NCBI GenBank assembly: GCA_963814865.1 | Contig: CAWFEN010000011.1 | Span: forward strand, 1 to 64,000 | Direction: 5' to 3' | DNA: 64,000 nt | From: AP-15 sp963814865 | GTDB taxonomy: Bacteria > Pseudomonadota > Alphaproteobacteria > ATCC43930 > CGMCC-115725 | Shown here: positions 27,330 to 37,434 of the stretch, piece after piece | How positions within the stretch are numbered: the stretch's first letter is position 1 | Layout of the letters: each line of letters opens with the position of its first letter | The notes under the pieces: generated by a model | The model's database searches: none | What the model was told of the DNA's origin: nothing | Seen by the model: only the letters and a program-made list of their open reading frames with translations | Position numbers and translations under genes: made by a program

Positions 27330-27463
27330 TCCTCGATATCCGTCGGCTGGGCCCGGTCGATGCCGGGCCCGGCATCGACCGGTGCTCGGCGTCGGTGTTG
27401 ACTCGCGCCGGCTTCTGATGCACCGATCCCTGGGAAACATCTGTCTTCGCCAGGGAGGAGATC

Positions 27464-28000
27464 ATGGCGTCACCGAAAAAGCTGTCGCATATCGTGTTGC
27501 AGACCAACCGCCGGCGCGAGATGATCGATTGGTACTGCACGGTGCTCGGAGCCGAGATCCTTTACGAAGCCGAGCGCATCTCGTTCATCAGCTATGATGA
27601 CGAGCATCACCGGGTTGCCTTCCTCGACCCCGGGCCATTGACGGAGCGGGAACCGGACGGGCCCAGGGCTGGAAAAGAAGCGGGCCTGCATCACGTCGCG
27701 TTCACCTTCGCCGGTCTCGACGATCTGACCGACAACTATTTGCGGCTCAACGAGATCGGCATCCGCCCGCACCGCTGCGTCAATCACGGCGTCACGACCT
27801 CGATGTACTATTACGATCCCGACCACAATCAGGTCGAGCTGCTGGTCGACAATTTCGCGACCGCGGCCGATGGCCAAGCCTACATGCGGCAGCGCTCGGC
27901 CACCGACAAGAACCCGGTCGGCATCGTCTACGAGCCCGACGAACTGGTCGCGCGCGTGCGCGCCGGGCTGCGCGTCGAGGAACTCGCATCGATCAACTGA
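27464..28000 (+). CDS. VOC-family extradiol-dioxygenase-like protein
   Basis: A 178-residue VOC protein resembling one module of extradiol ring-cleavage dioxygenases: LSHIVLQTNRRREMIDWYCT near residue 7, AGLHHVAFTFAGLDDLTDNY with a second His near 67, and TTSMYYYDPDHNQVELLVDN near 106 with the terminal metal Glu. The His-His-Glu triad needed for Fe(II) or Mn(II) binding is present. The C-terminal extension (PVGIVYEPDELVARVRAGL) is usual for this subgroup. GGAGGAG precedes the ATG. The substrate is unknown. Confidence 0.85.
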   Translation: MASPKKLSHIVLQTNRRREMIDWYCTVLGAEILYEAERISFISYDDEHHRVAFLDPGPLTEREPDGPRAGKEAGLHHVAFTFAGLDDLTDNYLRLNEIGIRPHRCVNHGVTTSMYYYDPDHNQVELLVDNFATAADGQAYMRQRSATDKNPVGIVYEPDELVARVRAGLRVEELASIN

Positions 28001-28066
28001 AACGCGCGCAACATCCGCGGACCGCCGCCTCGCCGGGGTGAAGACGGCGCCGCGGCGGCCGTGCTG

Positions 28067-28390
28067 CTAGCGCATCGTCGATTTTCCGGTCGGGACGATC
28101 CGCGTCACGACGATCGCCGAGCGGTCGAGGCAATCGGGGACGCGCGGCGCAATCTTTTCTTTCCAATAGTCGCTGTCATAGACCGCCTTGTAGAGCGCCT
28201 CGCGCTCGGCTTCGCTTTCAAAGCGGCGCAGCCAGACATAGACGGACGGGTCGGTCTCGCCGCGAAAGCTGCCGCAGATCACCATGCCCTTGGACACCTG
28301 GAAGGGAATGATCTCCTCTTCCATGATCCGAATCCATTCGTCGATCTTGCCGGGCAGAACCTTGTATTGACGCAGTTCGTAGAAGGCCAT
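28067..28390 (-). CDS. NIPSNAP-family protein
   Basis: A small ferredoxin-like protein of about 107 residues, MAFYELRQYKVLPGKIDEWI, with VYVWLRRFESEAEREALYKA near residue 50 and YWKEKIAPRVPDCLDRS near 76; this is the NIPSNAP pattern (YELRxYxxxPGKxxEW...W.Y.S...R). The second ATG at 28390 is chosen because AGGAG lies about 8 bases before it but only 1 base before the first ATG at 28399. The family is often found near catabolic genes; the role is undefined. Confidence 0.85.
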   Translation of the reverse strand: MAFYELRQYKVLPGKIDEWIRIMEEEIIPFQVSKGMVICGSFRGETDPSVYVWLRRFESEAEREALYKAVYDSDYWKEKIAPRVPDCLDRSAIVVTRIVPTGKSTMR

Positions 28391-28509
28391 GGCGCGCATC
28401 TCCTGTCGACTTGGGGCGGGCCATGATAACGGCCGGCCATAGCGGGCGGTAGCGGCGGCGGCGCCCGTGCCCCGGGGTTGCGCCGGGGCACGGATACGGT
28501 CGGCCGATC

Positions 28510-29019
28510 CTATGACGGCATCTGGCCCATGAAGTCGCGCTTGCCGATCTCGATGCCGAGTTGGCGCAAGAGATTATAGGCCGTCGTCGTATGGAAATAA
28601 AAATTCGGCATCGCCAGATGATAAAGATAGACTTGGGCGCGGAAGTGGCGCGGCTGCCCACCCTGGACGATGGTAACCTGTGAATCCTCTTTGCCGTCGA
28701 GCTGGTCGGGCTTCAAGGTCTTCAAAAAATCGACGGTCTTGTCGATCCGCGTCTGCATCTCGGCAAAGCTGGTGTCGATGTCCGGCAGTTTGGGCACCTC
28801 GACGCCGGCGGCACGCCCGGCGCCAAGCGCATGCTCGCTCGCCTGCCGGACCTGCCGGGCCAATGTGAACATGTCGGGATAAAGCCGCAAATTCAGCACG
28901 GTGGCGGTATCCCACTTCTTCTCGGTCGCATGCTTTTCGGCCTTGTCGAGCACCCCCTTCAGGCCGCCGAGCAATTGCAGAAACGTCGGCACCGATGCGT
29001 GGTACATGCTGATGGCCAT
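28510..29019 (-). CDS. DUF1993-family protein
   Basis: A 169-residue helical protein beginning MAISMYHASVPTFLQLLGGL, with DMFTLARQVRQASEHALG near residue 50 and LYHLAMPNFYFHTTTAYNLL near 138. The last block, with its two His in YHLAMPNFYFH, is the signature of DUF1993, a DinB-like four-helix bundle that may bind metal. The ATG at 29019 follows a GAGGAA ribosome-binding site. Upstream sequence in the same frame is not protein-like. Confidence 0.85.
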   Translation of the reverse strand: MAISMYHASVPTFLQLLGGLKGVLDKAEKHATEKKWDTATVLNLRLYPDMFTLARQVRQASEHALGAGRAAGVEVPKLPDIDTSFAEMQTRIDKTVDFLKTLKPDQLDGKEDSQVTIVQGGQPRHFRAQVYLYHLAMPNFYFHTTTAYNLLRQLGIEIGKRDFMGQMPS

Positions 29020-29184
29020 GAAACATTCCTCCGGTTGTTTGGTTAAGGTTGACGCCGTGCCCATCTTAGCGGCGCAGGCGACGGGCGTGAAGGCGCGATC
29101 GGCCGCACGGTAAACGGCGGCACGCTCGACGGCAGAGGGAGGCCGCTCTACTCTCTCCCGGTGCGAACGAGAGGAGGCGCCGGC

Positions 29185-29400
29185 GTGGCGACGGAAAGGC
29201 GGCTCGAAGCACGTCAGGTCGAGGAGATCTTTCTCGCTTTCGCCGAGGCCATGCGCGAATTGCCGCCCGATATCGAGGCCGGCTGGCTCGACGCCCACGG
29301 CGATCTGCGCCTGGCGCCCGACATCGCCAGGAAATTGCGCACGGCGCGGCGGGTGCGCCAGCTGCTGCAGGAGTTGCGGCAGCGCGACAGCGGGGGCTGA
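29185..29400 (+). CDS. small hypothetical helical protein
   Basis: A 71-residue frame starting at a GTG that is 9-10 bases after GAGGAGG: VATERRLEARQVEEIFLAFA, then MRELPPDIEAGWLDAHGDLR, and an Arg/Leu helix at the end. The composition and ribosome-binding site support expression. I do not recognise a family; residues 15-55 could form a helix pair. It is transcribed away from the DUF1993 gene. Confidence 0.5.
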   Translation: MATERRLEARQVEEIFLAFAEAMRELPPDIEAGWLDAHGDLRLAPDIARKLRTARRVRQLLQELRQRDSGG

Positions 29401-29428
29401 TAGGGAGCGCCGACCGCCGCTGCGCTCG

Positions 29429-30676
29429 TTACTCGCCCGCCTGCTTGGGCCAGATCGCCTTGGCGCTCGCGAATTCTGCCGGGGCAACGGTTACCGGCTC
29501 CCCCTTCTGCCACTGTACCGTGATCAGCGGCGCGCCGACGCGGCGGCCCCTGGCGTCGAATTGCAGGTGACCGCCGGGGAAAAACCGGGCCGGGCCGGCG
29601 TCCGTATCCATCGCGTGGATCGCCGCATTAACCTTCTCACGGTCGGCGACCCCGGCCGTTTCGAGGGCGGCCGCAACGATCATCACATGACCGTAGCCGC
29701 ACAGGCTGTCCTGGGTCATCCACGGCTCACCGGTCCGCTTCTTGAATTCTGCGATCAGCTCCGTATCGCCCTTGCCCGGCCAGTTCGCGACCACCGTCAT
29801 CACACCGTCCACGATGTCCGGTCCGGTGACCTTGAGCAGTTCCGGGGTTACCAGCGGCGTGCCGTTGCCGACTACCGGGAGGCGGGCGTGGGACAGGCCC
29901 ATCTCGGCCAGCTTTTCCAGGATCAGCGCATTGTCGGGCACGCTCGACACAATCTCGAACAGGAAATCGGGCTTCGCCGTACGAACGCTCTGAACGATCG
30001 GGGTAGCGTCCGACAAGGGCGGCGTGAAGGTTTCGTGGGCGACCAGCCTGATCCCCGCCTTGTCGAGCCCTCCCGCCAGCAACGGCTTCACAAAGCTCAT
30101 CGGCGCGGCGGTGTTGTCCTGGATGATGGCGACCGTCTTCGGCTTGGCGCCGGTCGCCTTCGCCGCCAGCGCCACGACGGCCGGCAAGGTCTGCTGCGCC
30201 TGTTCGTTGCCGGGCAGCGAGCTCTGGAAGACGTAATGAAAGCCGCGGTCGGTGATCGCGTCGGAATAGGACAAGGTCAGCCAGGGCAGGTGCGCGCGCT
30301 CGGTCACCTCGGTCACCGCCAGCGTGAAGGAGCTGAGCCACGAGCCTTCACCGGCGACGAGGTCCGGGTATTGCGACACCACGCGCTGAGCGGCGTTCTT
30401 GGCCTTTTCCGGATTGTCGCCGGCGTCGGCAACGATGAGCTTCATCCTGGCGCCGCCCAATGCCTTGATGCCGCCCGCTTTGTTGATGTCGTCGATGGCC
30501 ATCTGCGCGCCCGCGCGCACCAGGTAGCCCTGGCGCGCCCAAGGGCCGGAGATCGGCGCGATCAGCGCCATCTCGACGTCTTTGGGTTGCGCCCTGACCG
30601 CGGCCGGCCACAGCATCGTCGCGGCGGCGCCGGCGAACAGCAACGGGCGCAACCAAAGCCGTATTTGTCCAACCAT
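29429..30676 (-). CDS. periplasmic substrate-binding protein, branched-chain amino-acid-type ABC transporter
   Basis: A 415-residue protein with a signal peptide (LLFAGAAATMLWPAAVRA, cleavage near residue 29) and the type I periplasmic binding fold of LivK-like receptors: IAPISGPWARQGYLVRAGAQ near 40, AIDDINKAGGIKALGG near 58, and VVSQYPDLVAGEGSWLSSFT near 104. It delivers a ligand to the LivHMGF complex encoded just upstream on the same strand (livF starts 27 bp away). Ligands of this family range from Leu/Ile/Val to aromatic acids and amides, so amino-acid specificity is not assured. Confidence 0.9.
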   Translation of the reverse strand: MVGQIRLWLRPLLFAGAAATMLWPAAVRAQPKDVEMALIAPISGPWARQGYLVRAGAQMAIDDINKAGGIKALGGARMKLIVADAGDNPEKAKNAAQRVVSQYPDLVAGEGSWLSSFTLAVTEVTERAHLPWLTLSYSDAITDRGFHYVFQSSLPGNEQAQQTLPAVVALAAKATGAKPKTVAIIQDNTAAPMSFVKPLLAGGLDKAGIRLVAHETFTPPLSDATPIVQSVRTAKPDFLFEIVSSVPDNALILEKLAEMGLSHARLPVVGNGTPLVTPELLKVTGPDIVDGVMTVVANWPGKGDTELIAEFKKRTGEPWMTQDSLCGYGHVMIVAAALETAGVADREKVNAAIHAMDTDAGPARFFPGGHLQFDARGRRVGAPLITVQWQKGEPVTVAPAEFASAKAIWPKQAGE

Positions 30677-30702
30677 CGCTTCCTCTCCTTGGGTTGTCGC
30701 CT

Positions 30703-31396
<694 letters not shown>

Positions 31397-31410
<14 letters not shown>

Positions 31411-33175
31411 CGAGCGCCATCCATTTTTTGCCGAGATAGGCCTCGATCACATGCTCGTCCCGGATCACCGCATCGGGCCGACCGGCAGCGATCAGCCGAC
31501 CGTGATCGAGCACGACGAGCCGGTCGGCGAGGCGGACCATCGCCTGCATCGTATGCTCGATGATGACGATCGTCACGCCCTCGGCGGCGAGCGCGCGGAT
31601 CACGGTCAGGATCTCCTCGATCTCGGCAGCGCCAAGCCCGGCGAGCGGCTCGTCCATCAGCAGCAGCCGCGGCCGCCCGCACAGCGCGCGGGCGAGCTCC
31701 ATCAGCCGCAGCTCCTTGGTGGTGAGGCCGGCGGCGATCGTCTCGGCGCGCGCCGCCAGACCGACGCGCTCGACCGCCGCCTGCGCCGCGGCCAGCGCCG
31801 CGCGGTCCGACCGCTCCGCCGCATAGGCGCCGATCATCGTGTTGTGCAATACCGACATCCGCCGAAACGGGCGCACCACCTGAAAGGTGCGGCCGACGCC
31901 GAGCCGGCAGATCCGGTTGGGCTTGAGACCGACGAGGTTGCGGCCGTCGAGCGCGATCCGCCCCCGGTCCGGCGTCAGGAAGCCGTTCAGCAGGTCGAAC
32001 AGGGTCGTCTTGCCGGCGCCGTTCGGCCCGATGATGCCGAGGATCGTCCCGCGCGCCACCTCGAAGCCGACCTCGTCGACGGCGTGCAGGCCGCCAAAGG
32101 ACTTCGAAAGGCCCTCGACCGCAAGGATCGGCAGCCCCGTGCCGCTGCCCGCGGGGCTTGGCCTGAAATGGAGCGGCATCGCCGGCGGCGGCGGCGACAG
32201 CGCGCGTTCGGGCGGCCGATGCCCGAGCAGCCGGTCGCGCACCCGCCAATAGATGCCCTCGGGCGCCAGCAGGATGACGAGAACGATGGCCAAGCCGTAA
32301 ACCACGCCCTGGATTCCCGGCACGGTGTTGCCGAGCTGCGCCTGCAACGTCTCGCTGAGCGGCACCAGCACAGCCGCGCCGATGACCGGCCCCCACAAGG
32401 TGGCGACGCCGCCGAACAGGACGATGATCAGCGCCTGCGCCGAGGTCAGCACGCCAAAAACGCTGTCGGGGGTGACGACCAGCAGGACCACCGCGTAGAG
32501 CCCGCCCGCCGCCGCGGCGAGCGCGCCGCTCAGCACGATGGCGCGCATCTTCCAGCGCAACGTGTCGATCCCGGCCGCCTCGGCCGCCGGCTCGTTCTGC
32601 TTGATGGCGAGCAGCGACATGCCGAAGCGCGACCGCTCGACCGCGAGCGAGACCAGCAGCGCCAGCACCAGGAGACCGACGGCGACGGCGATGTAGACGC
32701 GATAATCGCCGAACTGCATGTACCAGCCGGGTGCGGCGCGCTTCATCGGCAACGCCACTTCCTGGTAGCCGAGCCACTCGAAGACGTAGAGCAGCGCCAG
32801 CGGATAGGCGAGCATGGCGAGCGCGAAATAGTGCCCGCGCAGGCGGAAGGTCGGATAGCCGATGACCACGGCGGCAACTGCGCCCACCACCATGCCGAGC
32901 GGGATGCCGAACCACGGGGTCACGTCGAACAGCACCAGCGCCAGGGTGACGGTGTAGGCGCCAAGGCCGAAAAACGAGGCATGGCCGAACGACACGAGGC
33001 CGCTGTAGCCGCTGAGCAGGTTCCAGGAGAGGCCCATCACGGCCCAGATCGGCACCAGGGTCAGCATCAGCTGGTAGTAGGAATCGCCGACCGCCATGCC
33101 GACCAGCAGCCATAGGGCGGCAAGCCCGCCGATGACCGCGAGCGGCCCGAGCAGGCCGTGCCGGCGCGCGCTCAC
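31397..33175 (-). CDS. livM-livG: LivM-LivG fusion: permease plus ATPase
   Basis: A 592-residue protein. Residues about 1-310 are a LivM-type permease with eight or more TM helices and the EAA-like region NLLSGYSGLVSFGHASFFGL near 52. Residues about 345-590 are a LivG ATPase: LSKSFGGLHAVDEV near 358, Walker A GPNGAGKTTLFDLLNGFL near 388, VGRTFQVVRPFRRMSVLHNT near 430, the signature in LTTKELRLMELARAL, and Walker B LLLMDEPLAGLG near 509. The linker carries a Pro-rich stretch. Fused LivM-LivG is known in proteobacteria and guarantees one ATPase per permease. It sits between livH and livF in a single operon. Confidence 0.92.
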
Positions 33176-33178
33176 GGT

Positions 33179-34138
33179 TCAGGCGCGCTCGACAGCGCGG
33201 CCGAACAGCCCTTGCGGGCGCAGCTGCACGATCAGCAGGAAGACGACGAAGATCGTCGCGTTCTGCAATTGCAACGGCAGCACCAGCGTCGAGAGCTGCT
33301 GCACCAGCCCGATCGTCATGCCGCCCCAAAAGGCGCCGAGGATGCTGCCCATGCCGCCGAGCACGACGCCGGCATACATGATGATGACGAAATCGAAGCC
33401 GACATAGGGCTGAAACGGATAGTAGGTGGCGACCAGCCCGCCGGCGATCGCGGTGATGCCGGTGCCGATGCCGAACGCGATCCCGTGTGCGCGGTCGACG
33501 GCGATGCCCATATAGGTCGCGGCCTCCGGATTGTCGGCCGCAGCGCGCAGCGCCTTGCCGAGCCGCGCCCGGCTGATGAACCAATAGAGCCCGCCGCCGA
33601 CCAGCACCGAGACCAGACAGGCGATGCCGCGCGCCTTGTTGACGAACACCTCGCCGAAACTGCCGGAGATCAGCGGGATCTGCCAGGCGCTCCAGGAGAG
33701 CGGCGTGTGCACGACCTGCGGCGTCGATCCGAACGCGATCAACCCGCCGTTTTCGAGGATCAGCGCGATGCCGAGGGTCAGGATCAGCTGCGCCGAATGA
33801 CCGGCGCCCTCGGTGCCGGCGACGCGGGTACCGGTGACGCGGGCGATCAGCAGACGGTGCAGCAGCCAGCCGCCGGCAAACAATGCCGGCCCGGCAAGCA
33901 GCGCCCCGGCGATCGGCGCCGCCTCCGGACCCAAAAATGCGAAGGCGCCGAGCCCGCTTACCACGTACAGGCTGAAATACATGCCGAGCATCAGAAAATC
34001 GCCCTGGGCGAAATTGATGACCCGCATCACCCCGAAGATCAGGCCGAGCCCGACGCACATCAGCCCGTAGACGGCACCGATGAGGAGGCCGGCGACGAGC
34101 GCCTGCACCAAATTCTCAATGGCGACAGCGAACCCCAT
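33179..34138 (-). CDS. livH: ABC transporter permease LivH
   Basis: A 319-residue membrane protein, MGFAVAIENLVQALVAGLLI, with the LivH hallmark GLGLIFGVMRVINFAQGDFL near residue 31, about eight TM helices, and the cytoplasmic coupling segment SRARLGKALRAAADNPEAAT near 187. It pairs with the LivM part of the adjacent fusion to form the translocation pore. The ATG at 34138 is chosen since the family always starts close before the first TM helix; the frame is open for a further 55 residues of non-conserved sequence. It is first in the liv operon, 3 bp before livMG. Confidence 0.93.
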   Translation of the reverse strand: MGFAVAIENLVQALVAGLLIGAVYGLMCVGLGLIFGVMRVINFAQGDFLMLGMYFSLYVVSGLGAFAFLGPEAAPIAGALLAGPALFAGGWLLHRLLIARVTGTRVAGTEGAGHSAQLILTLGIALILENGGLIAFGSTPQVVHTPLSWSAWQIPLISGSFGEVFVNKARGIACLVSVLVGGGLYWFISRARLGKALRAAADNPEAATYMGIAVDRAHGIAFGIGTGITAIAGGLVATYYPFQPYVGFDFVIIMYAGVVLGGMGSILGAFWGGMTIGLVQQLSTLVLPLQLQNATIFVVFLLIVQLRPQGLFGRAVERA

Positions 34139-34720
34139 CAGCGGCGATCGCGGGGATCCCTCGGCCCCTGATGCGCGGATTGTCCGCTCCGGTCCGCAAG
34201 CCGTGGGTGACGCGTCGCCACGCCGCGCGACGGAACCTCGCCCTTCCTGAAGCCTTGGCAATGGAGCGTCATCTTTCCCATCTTGTCCGCGCTCGGACGG
34301 CACGGCAAGGCAAGGGCGCGGGTCATCCCCGGGAGAGCCGGGTGCGGGAAAAAAGCCGCAAGTCCGGATCTGCGAGGGCGAAAGCCGAATGGCTGAACTG
34401 CTCGACCATGGTCGATTTTTTTGTCATGCCGGGTGCGGTGCCGGCGAGCCCGGCAGTGGACGGATGAGTGAACATCCGAATCCCAGTCCCGTCTGCGCCA
34501 GTTGGTGCCGGCGCGCAGGAGGGTGCGAGGCAGCAAGATGCGCGGCGGGCTTGCCAAAACCGCGCACGCACCGTAAGTAACCGCTGCTGATACCTCACGC
34601 AGGGCCGCGGTCGCGGCGCTCGGTTGTTGCCGGGCGCGGGCCGCTCCGGTGTCGGCGTTTCCCGGTGCGGCCGGGAGCGCTGATTCTCCCTGCGGCGGCC
34701 CAACCGGAAAAGGACCTGAC
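34139..34720. other. long divergent intergenic region livH/rpsB
   Basis: About 580 bp between divergent operons with no gene I can support. It must hold the promoters for the liv operon and for rpsB-tsf, and probably an rpsB 5' leader. GGAAAAGGA just before 34721 is the rpsB ribosome-binding site. Confidence 0.35.
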
Positions 34721-35572
34721 ATGGCGATACCCACCTATACGATGCGCCAGCTGCTCGAAGCCGGCGTTCATTTCGGTCACCATACCCGGCGCTGGAACCC
34801 GAAAATGGCGCCGTACATCTTCGGCGAGCGCAACGGCATCCACATCATCGATCTCGAACAGTCGGTGCCGATGCTGCACCAGGGCTTGCAGGCGATCCGC
34901 GACGTGGTTGCCGGCGGCGGGCGGGTGCTGCTCGTCGGCACCAAGCGTCAGGCGCAGGAGCCGATCGCCGAAGCGGCCAAGCGCTGCGGCCAGTATTACG
35001 TCAACCACCGCTGGCTCGGCGGCATGCTGACCAATTTCAAGACGATTTCGCTGTCGATCCGCCGGCTGCGCGAGGTCGAGGAACGGATCGCGCAGGAAGA
35101 AAGCGGCCTGACCAAGCGTGAGCTGCTGGAGCTGACCCGACGCCGCGACAAGCTCGAACGCGCGCTAGGCGGCATCAAGGAGATGGGCGGTCTGCCCGAC
35201 GTCCTGTTCGTCATCGACACCAACAAGGAGGCGATCGCCGTCGCCGAGGCGAACACCTTGCACATCCCGGTCGTGGCGATCCTCAATTCGAACTCCTCGC
35301 CTGACGGGATCGCCTATCCGATCCCCGGCAACGACGATGCGATGCGGGCGATCCACCTCTATTGCGAGCTGGTGTCGAGCGCCGTCCTCGACGGGCTGCA
35401 GGCCGAACTCGCCGCCTCGGGGGTCGATATCGGGGCGCGCGCCGAGATCGCGCCCGAGGCGCTGCTCGAGGAATTGCCCGAGGAATTGCCCGAGGAATTG
35501 CCCGGGGAAATCACCGAGGCGATGGCGGGCGGGAATGCGCCGGCCGAGGCAGAGCCGGCGGCCGCTTCGTGA
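34721..35572 (+). CDS. rpsB: 30S ribosomal protein S2
   Basis: A 283-residue S2: MAIPTYTMRQLLEAGVHFGH, HHTRRWNPKMAPYIFGERNG, VGTKRQAQEPIAEAAKRCG, NHRWLGGMLTNFKTI, and LPDVLFVIDTNKEAIAVAEA, the two diagnostic S2 blocks. The core ends near residue 230; the remaining 50 residues are an acidic extension. That tail contains a tandem ELPE repeat encoded by three perfect 12-bp units at 35468-35503, followed by an Ala/Glu-rich end. It is first in the rpsB-tsf operon and needed for assembly of the small ribosomal subunit. Confidence 0.97.
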   Translation: MAIPTYTMRQLLEAGVHFGHHTRRWNPKMAPYIFGERNGIHIIDLEQSVPMLHQGLQAIRDVVAGGGRVLLVGTKRQAQEPIAEAAKRCGQYYVNHRWLGGMLTNFKTISLSIRRLREVEERIAQEESGLTKRELLELTRRRDKLERALGGIKEMGGLPDVLFVIDTNKEAIAVAEANTLHIPVVAILNSNSSPDGIAYPIPGNDDAMRAIHLYCELVSSAVLDGLQAELAASGVDIGARAEIAPEALLEELPEELPEELPGEITEAMAGGNAPAEAEPAAAS

Positions 35573-35615
35573 GCTGCGGGCGTGATGCCGCAGGTATGAA
35601 CGAGAGGATAAGACG

Positions 35616-36542
35616 ATGGCCGAGGTGACCGCGGCGCTGGTCAAGGAGCTCCGCGACAAGACCGGCGCTGGCATGATGGATTGCAAGAGAGCGCTCGGCG
35701 ACAGCGCCGGCGATATCGAAGCCGCCGTCGACTGGCTGCGCAAAAAGGGGCTCGCCGCGGCGGCGAAGAGGGCCGGACGGGTGGCGGCCGAAGGGCTGAT
35801 CGGGGTCGCCACGAAAGGTCCTGTCGGCGCCGTCGTCGAGGTCAACTCGGAGACTGATTTCGTCGCACGCAACAAGGCGTTCCAGGCGTTTGTTCAGCAT
35901 GTCGCTGAACTGGCGGCGGCAGGCGGCGGCGAGCTCGAATCGCTGAACCGGGCCGCGTTTCCCGGCACCGGCCGCACCGTCGAGAGCGAGCTGACCCATC
36001 TGATCTCGACGATCGGCGAAAACCTGGTGCTGCGGCGCGTCGAGCGGCTCGCCGTTGCCGAGGGCGCAGTCGTCTCTTATGTGCACAACTCGCTCGGGCC
36101 CGGGATCGGCAAGATCGGCGTGATCGTGGCGCTCGCCTCGAATGCCCAGACCGACCGGTTGGCGGCGCTTGGCAAGCAGCTGGCGATGCATGTCGCGGCA
36201 GCGAGCCCGCTCTATCTCGACATCGCCTCGGTGCCGCAAGCAGCGCTGGAACGCGAGCGCGGCGTATTGCGCGAGCAGGCGCGGGCGAGCGGCAAGCCCG
36301 ATGGGATCATCGAGAAGATGGTCGACGGCAGGCTGCGCAAATTTTACGAAGAGGTCGTGTTCCTTGAGCAGATCTTCGTCGTCGATCAAGAGAGCAAGGT
36401 TTCCAAGGTGATCGATGACGCAGCGAAGGCAGCCGGCGCGTCGATCCGGGCGACCGGCTTTGCCCGCTTTGCCCTGGGTGAGGGGATCGAGCGGCAGCAC
36501 ACCGATTTCGCCGCCGAGGTTGCCGCCCAGTTGCAGCACTGA
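35616..36542 (+). CDS. tsf: translation elongation factor Ts
   Basis: A 308-residue guanine-nucleotide exchange factor for EF-Tu. The N-terminal UBA-like domain has VKELRDKTGAGMMDCKRALG near residue 9; TDFVARN near 80 and YVHNSLGPGIGKIGVIVAL near 149 are the core signatures; PDGIIEKMVDGRLRKFYEEV near 228 marks the C-terminal dimerisation region. The gene lies 43 bp after rpsB with GAGAGGATAA before the ATG. Length is normal. Confidence 0.97.
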   Translation: MAEVTAALVKELRDKTGAGMMDCKRALGDSAGDIEAAVDWLRKKGLAAAAKRAGRVAAEGLIGVATKGPVGAVVEVNSETDFVARNKAFQAFVQHVAELAAAGGGELESLNRAAFPGTGRTVESELTHLISTIGENLVLRRVERLAVAEGAVVSYVHNSLGPGIGKIGVIVALASNAQTDRLAALGKQLAMHVAAASPLYLDIASVPQAALERERGVLREQARASGKPDGIIEKMVDGRLRKFYEEVVFLEQIFVVDQESKVSKVIDDAAKAAGASIRATGFARFALGEGIERQHTDFAAEVAAQLQH

Positions 36543-36668
36543 CGCGTCCCGGCTGCCGCCGGCCTCGACAGGCGCCGCACTGAGCGACAGGCGACGGGGC
36601 GGCCTGTTTGGTGTATCTTGCGACAGCGGCGCGCGACGGGCGCGCGCAAAGGGACGAGCGCAGGCCCC

Positions 36669-37394
36669 ATGGCAGCCGACCTCAGGTATCGCCGCGTGCT
36701 TTTGAAGTTGTCGGGCGAGGCGCTGATGGGCGCGCGCGAATCGGGCCTCGATCCCGACATGATCGCCGGCATCGCCGACGAGGTCCAGTCGGTGCACGCG
36801 CTCGGCGTCGAATTGTGCCTGGTCTTCGGCGGCGGCAATATTTTCCGCGGCCTGTCGGGCGCCGCGGTCGGCATGGAGCGCGCCTCCGGCGATTACATGG
36901 GCATGCTGGCGACGGTGATCAATTCGCTCGCCATGCAGAACGAGCTCGAGCGGCGCGGGGTGACGACCCGCGTCCAATCGGCGATCTCGATGCAGGCGGT
37001 CTGCGAGCCGTATATCCGCCGCCGCGCGCTGCGCCACCTCGAAAAAAAGCGGGTCGTCATTTTTGCCGCCGGGACCGGCAATCCGTTTTTCACGACCGAC
37101 ACGGCGGCGGCGCTGCGCGCGTCCGAGATGGGCTGCGACGCGCTTCTCAAGGCGACCAAAGTCGACGGCGTCTACGATGCCGATCCCAATCGCGTACCCG
37201 GCGCCCGGCGCTTCGACCGGCTCGACTATCTCGAAGTGCTGTCGCGCGACCTGCGGGTCATGGACGCGGCGGCGATCTCGCTGGCGCGCGAAAACCGCAT
37301 CCCGATCCTGGTCTTCTCGATCTTCGAGAGCGGTGGCTTCGCCGAAGCGGTGCGCGGGCGCGGGCGTTATACGATCATCGACGGACAAGGCTAG
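36669..37394 (+). CDS. pyrH: uridylate kinase
   Basis: A 241-residue hexameric UMP kinase: RYRRVLLKLSGEALMGARES near residue 6, LVFGGGNIFRG near 55, MGMLATVINSLAMQNELERR near 77, FAAGTGNPFFTTDTAAALRA near 133, and KVDGVYDADPN near 164. It makes UDP from UMP and ATP and is usually activated by GTP. The ATG at 36669 gives the family-standard length; a longer open frame upstream is not conserved. It is placed between tsf and frr, the usual order. Confidence 0.96.
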   Translation: MAADLRYRRVLLKLSGEALMGARESGLDPDMIAGIADEVQSVHALGVELCLVFGGGNIFRGLSGAAVGMERASGDYMGMLATVINSLAMQNELERRGVTTRVQSAISMQAVCEPYIRRRALRHLEKKRVVIFAAGTGNPFFTTDTAAALRASEMGCDALLKATKVDGVYDADPNRVPGARRFDRLDYLEVLSRDLRVMDAAAISLARENRIPILVFSIFESGGFAEAVRGRGRYTIIDGQG

Positions 37395-37434
37395 GAAGCG
37401 GCGACGAGAGCCAAGGACGGACGGAGGAGAGACC

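Noticed and set aside
34171..34700. Short open frames in the livH/rpsB gap
   Set aside because: No ribosome-binding sites or family features; both strands are open by GC bias.
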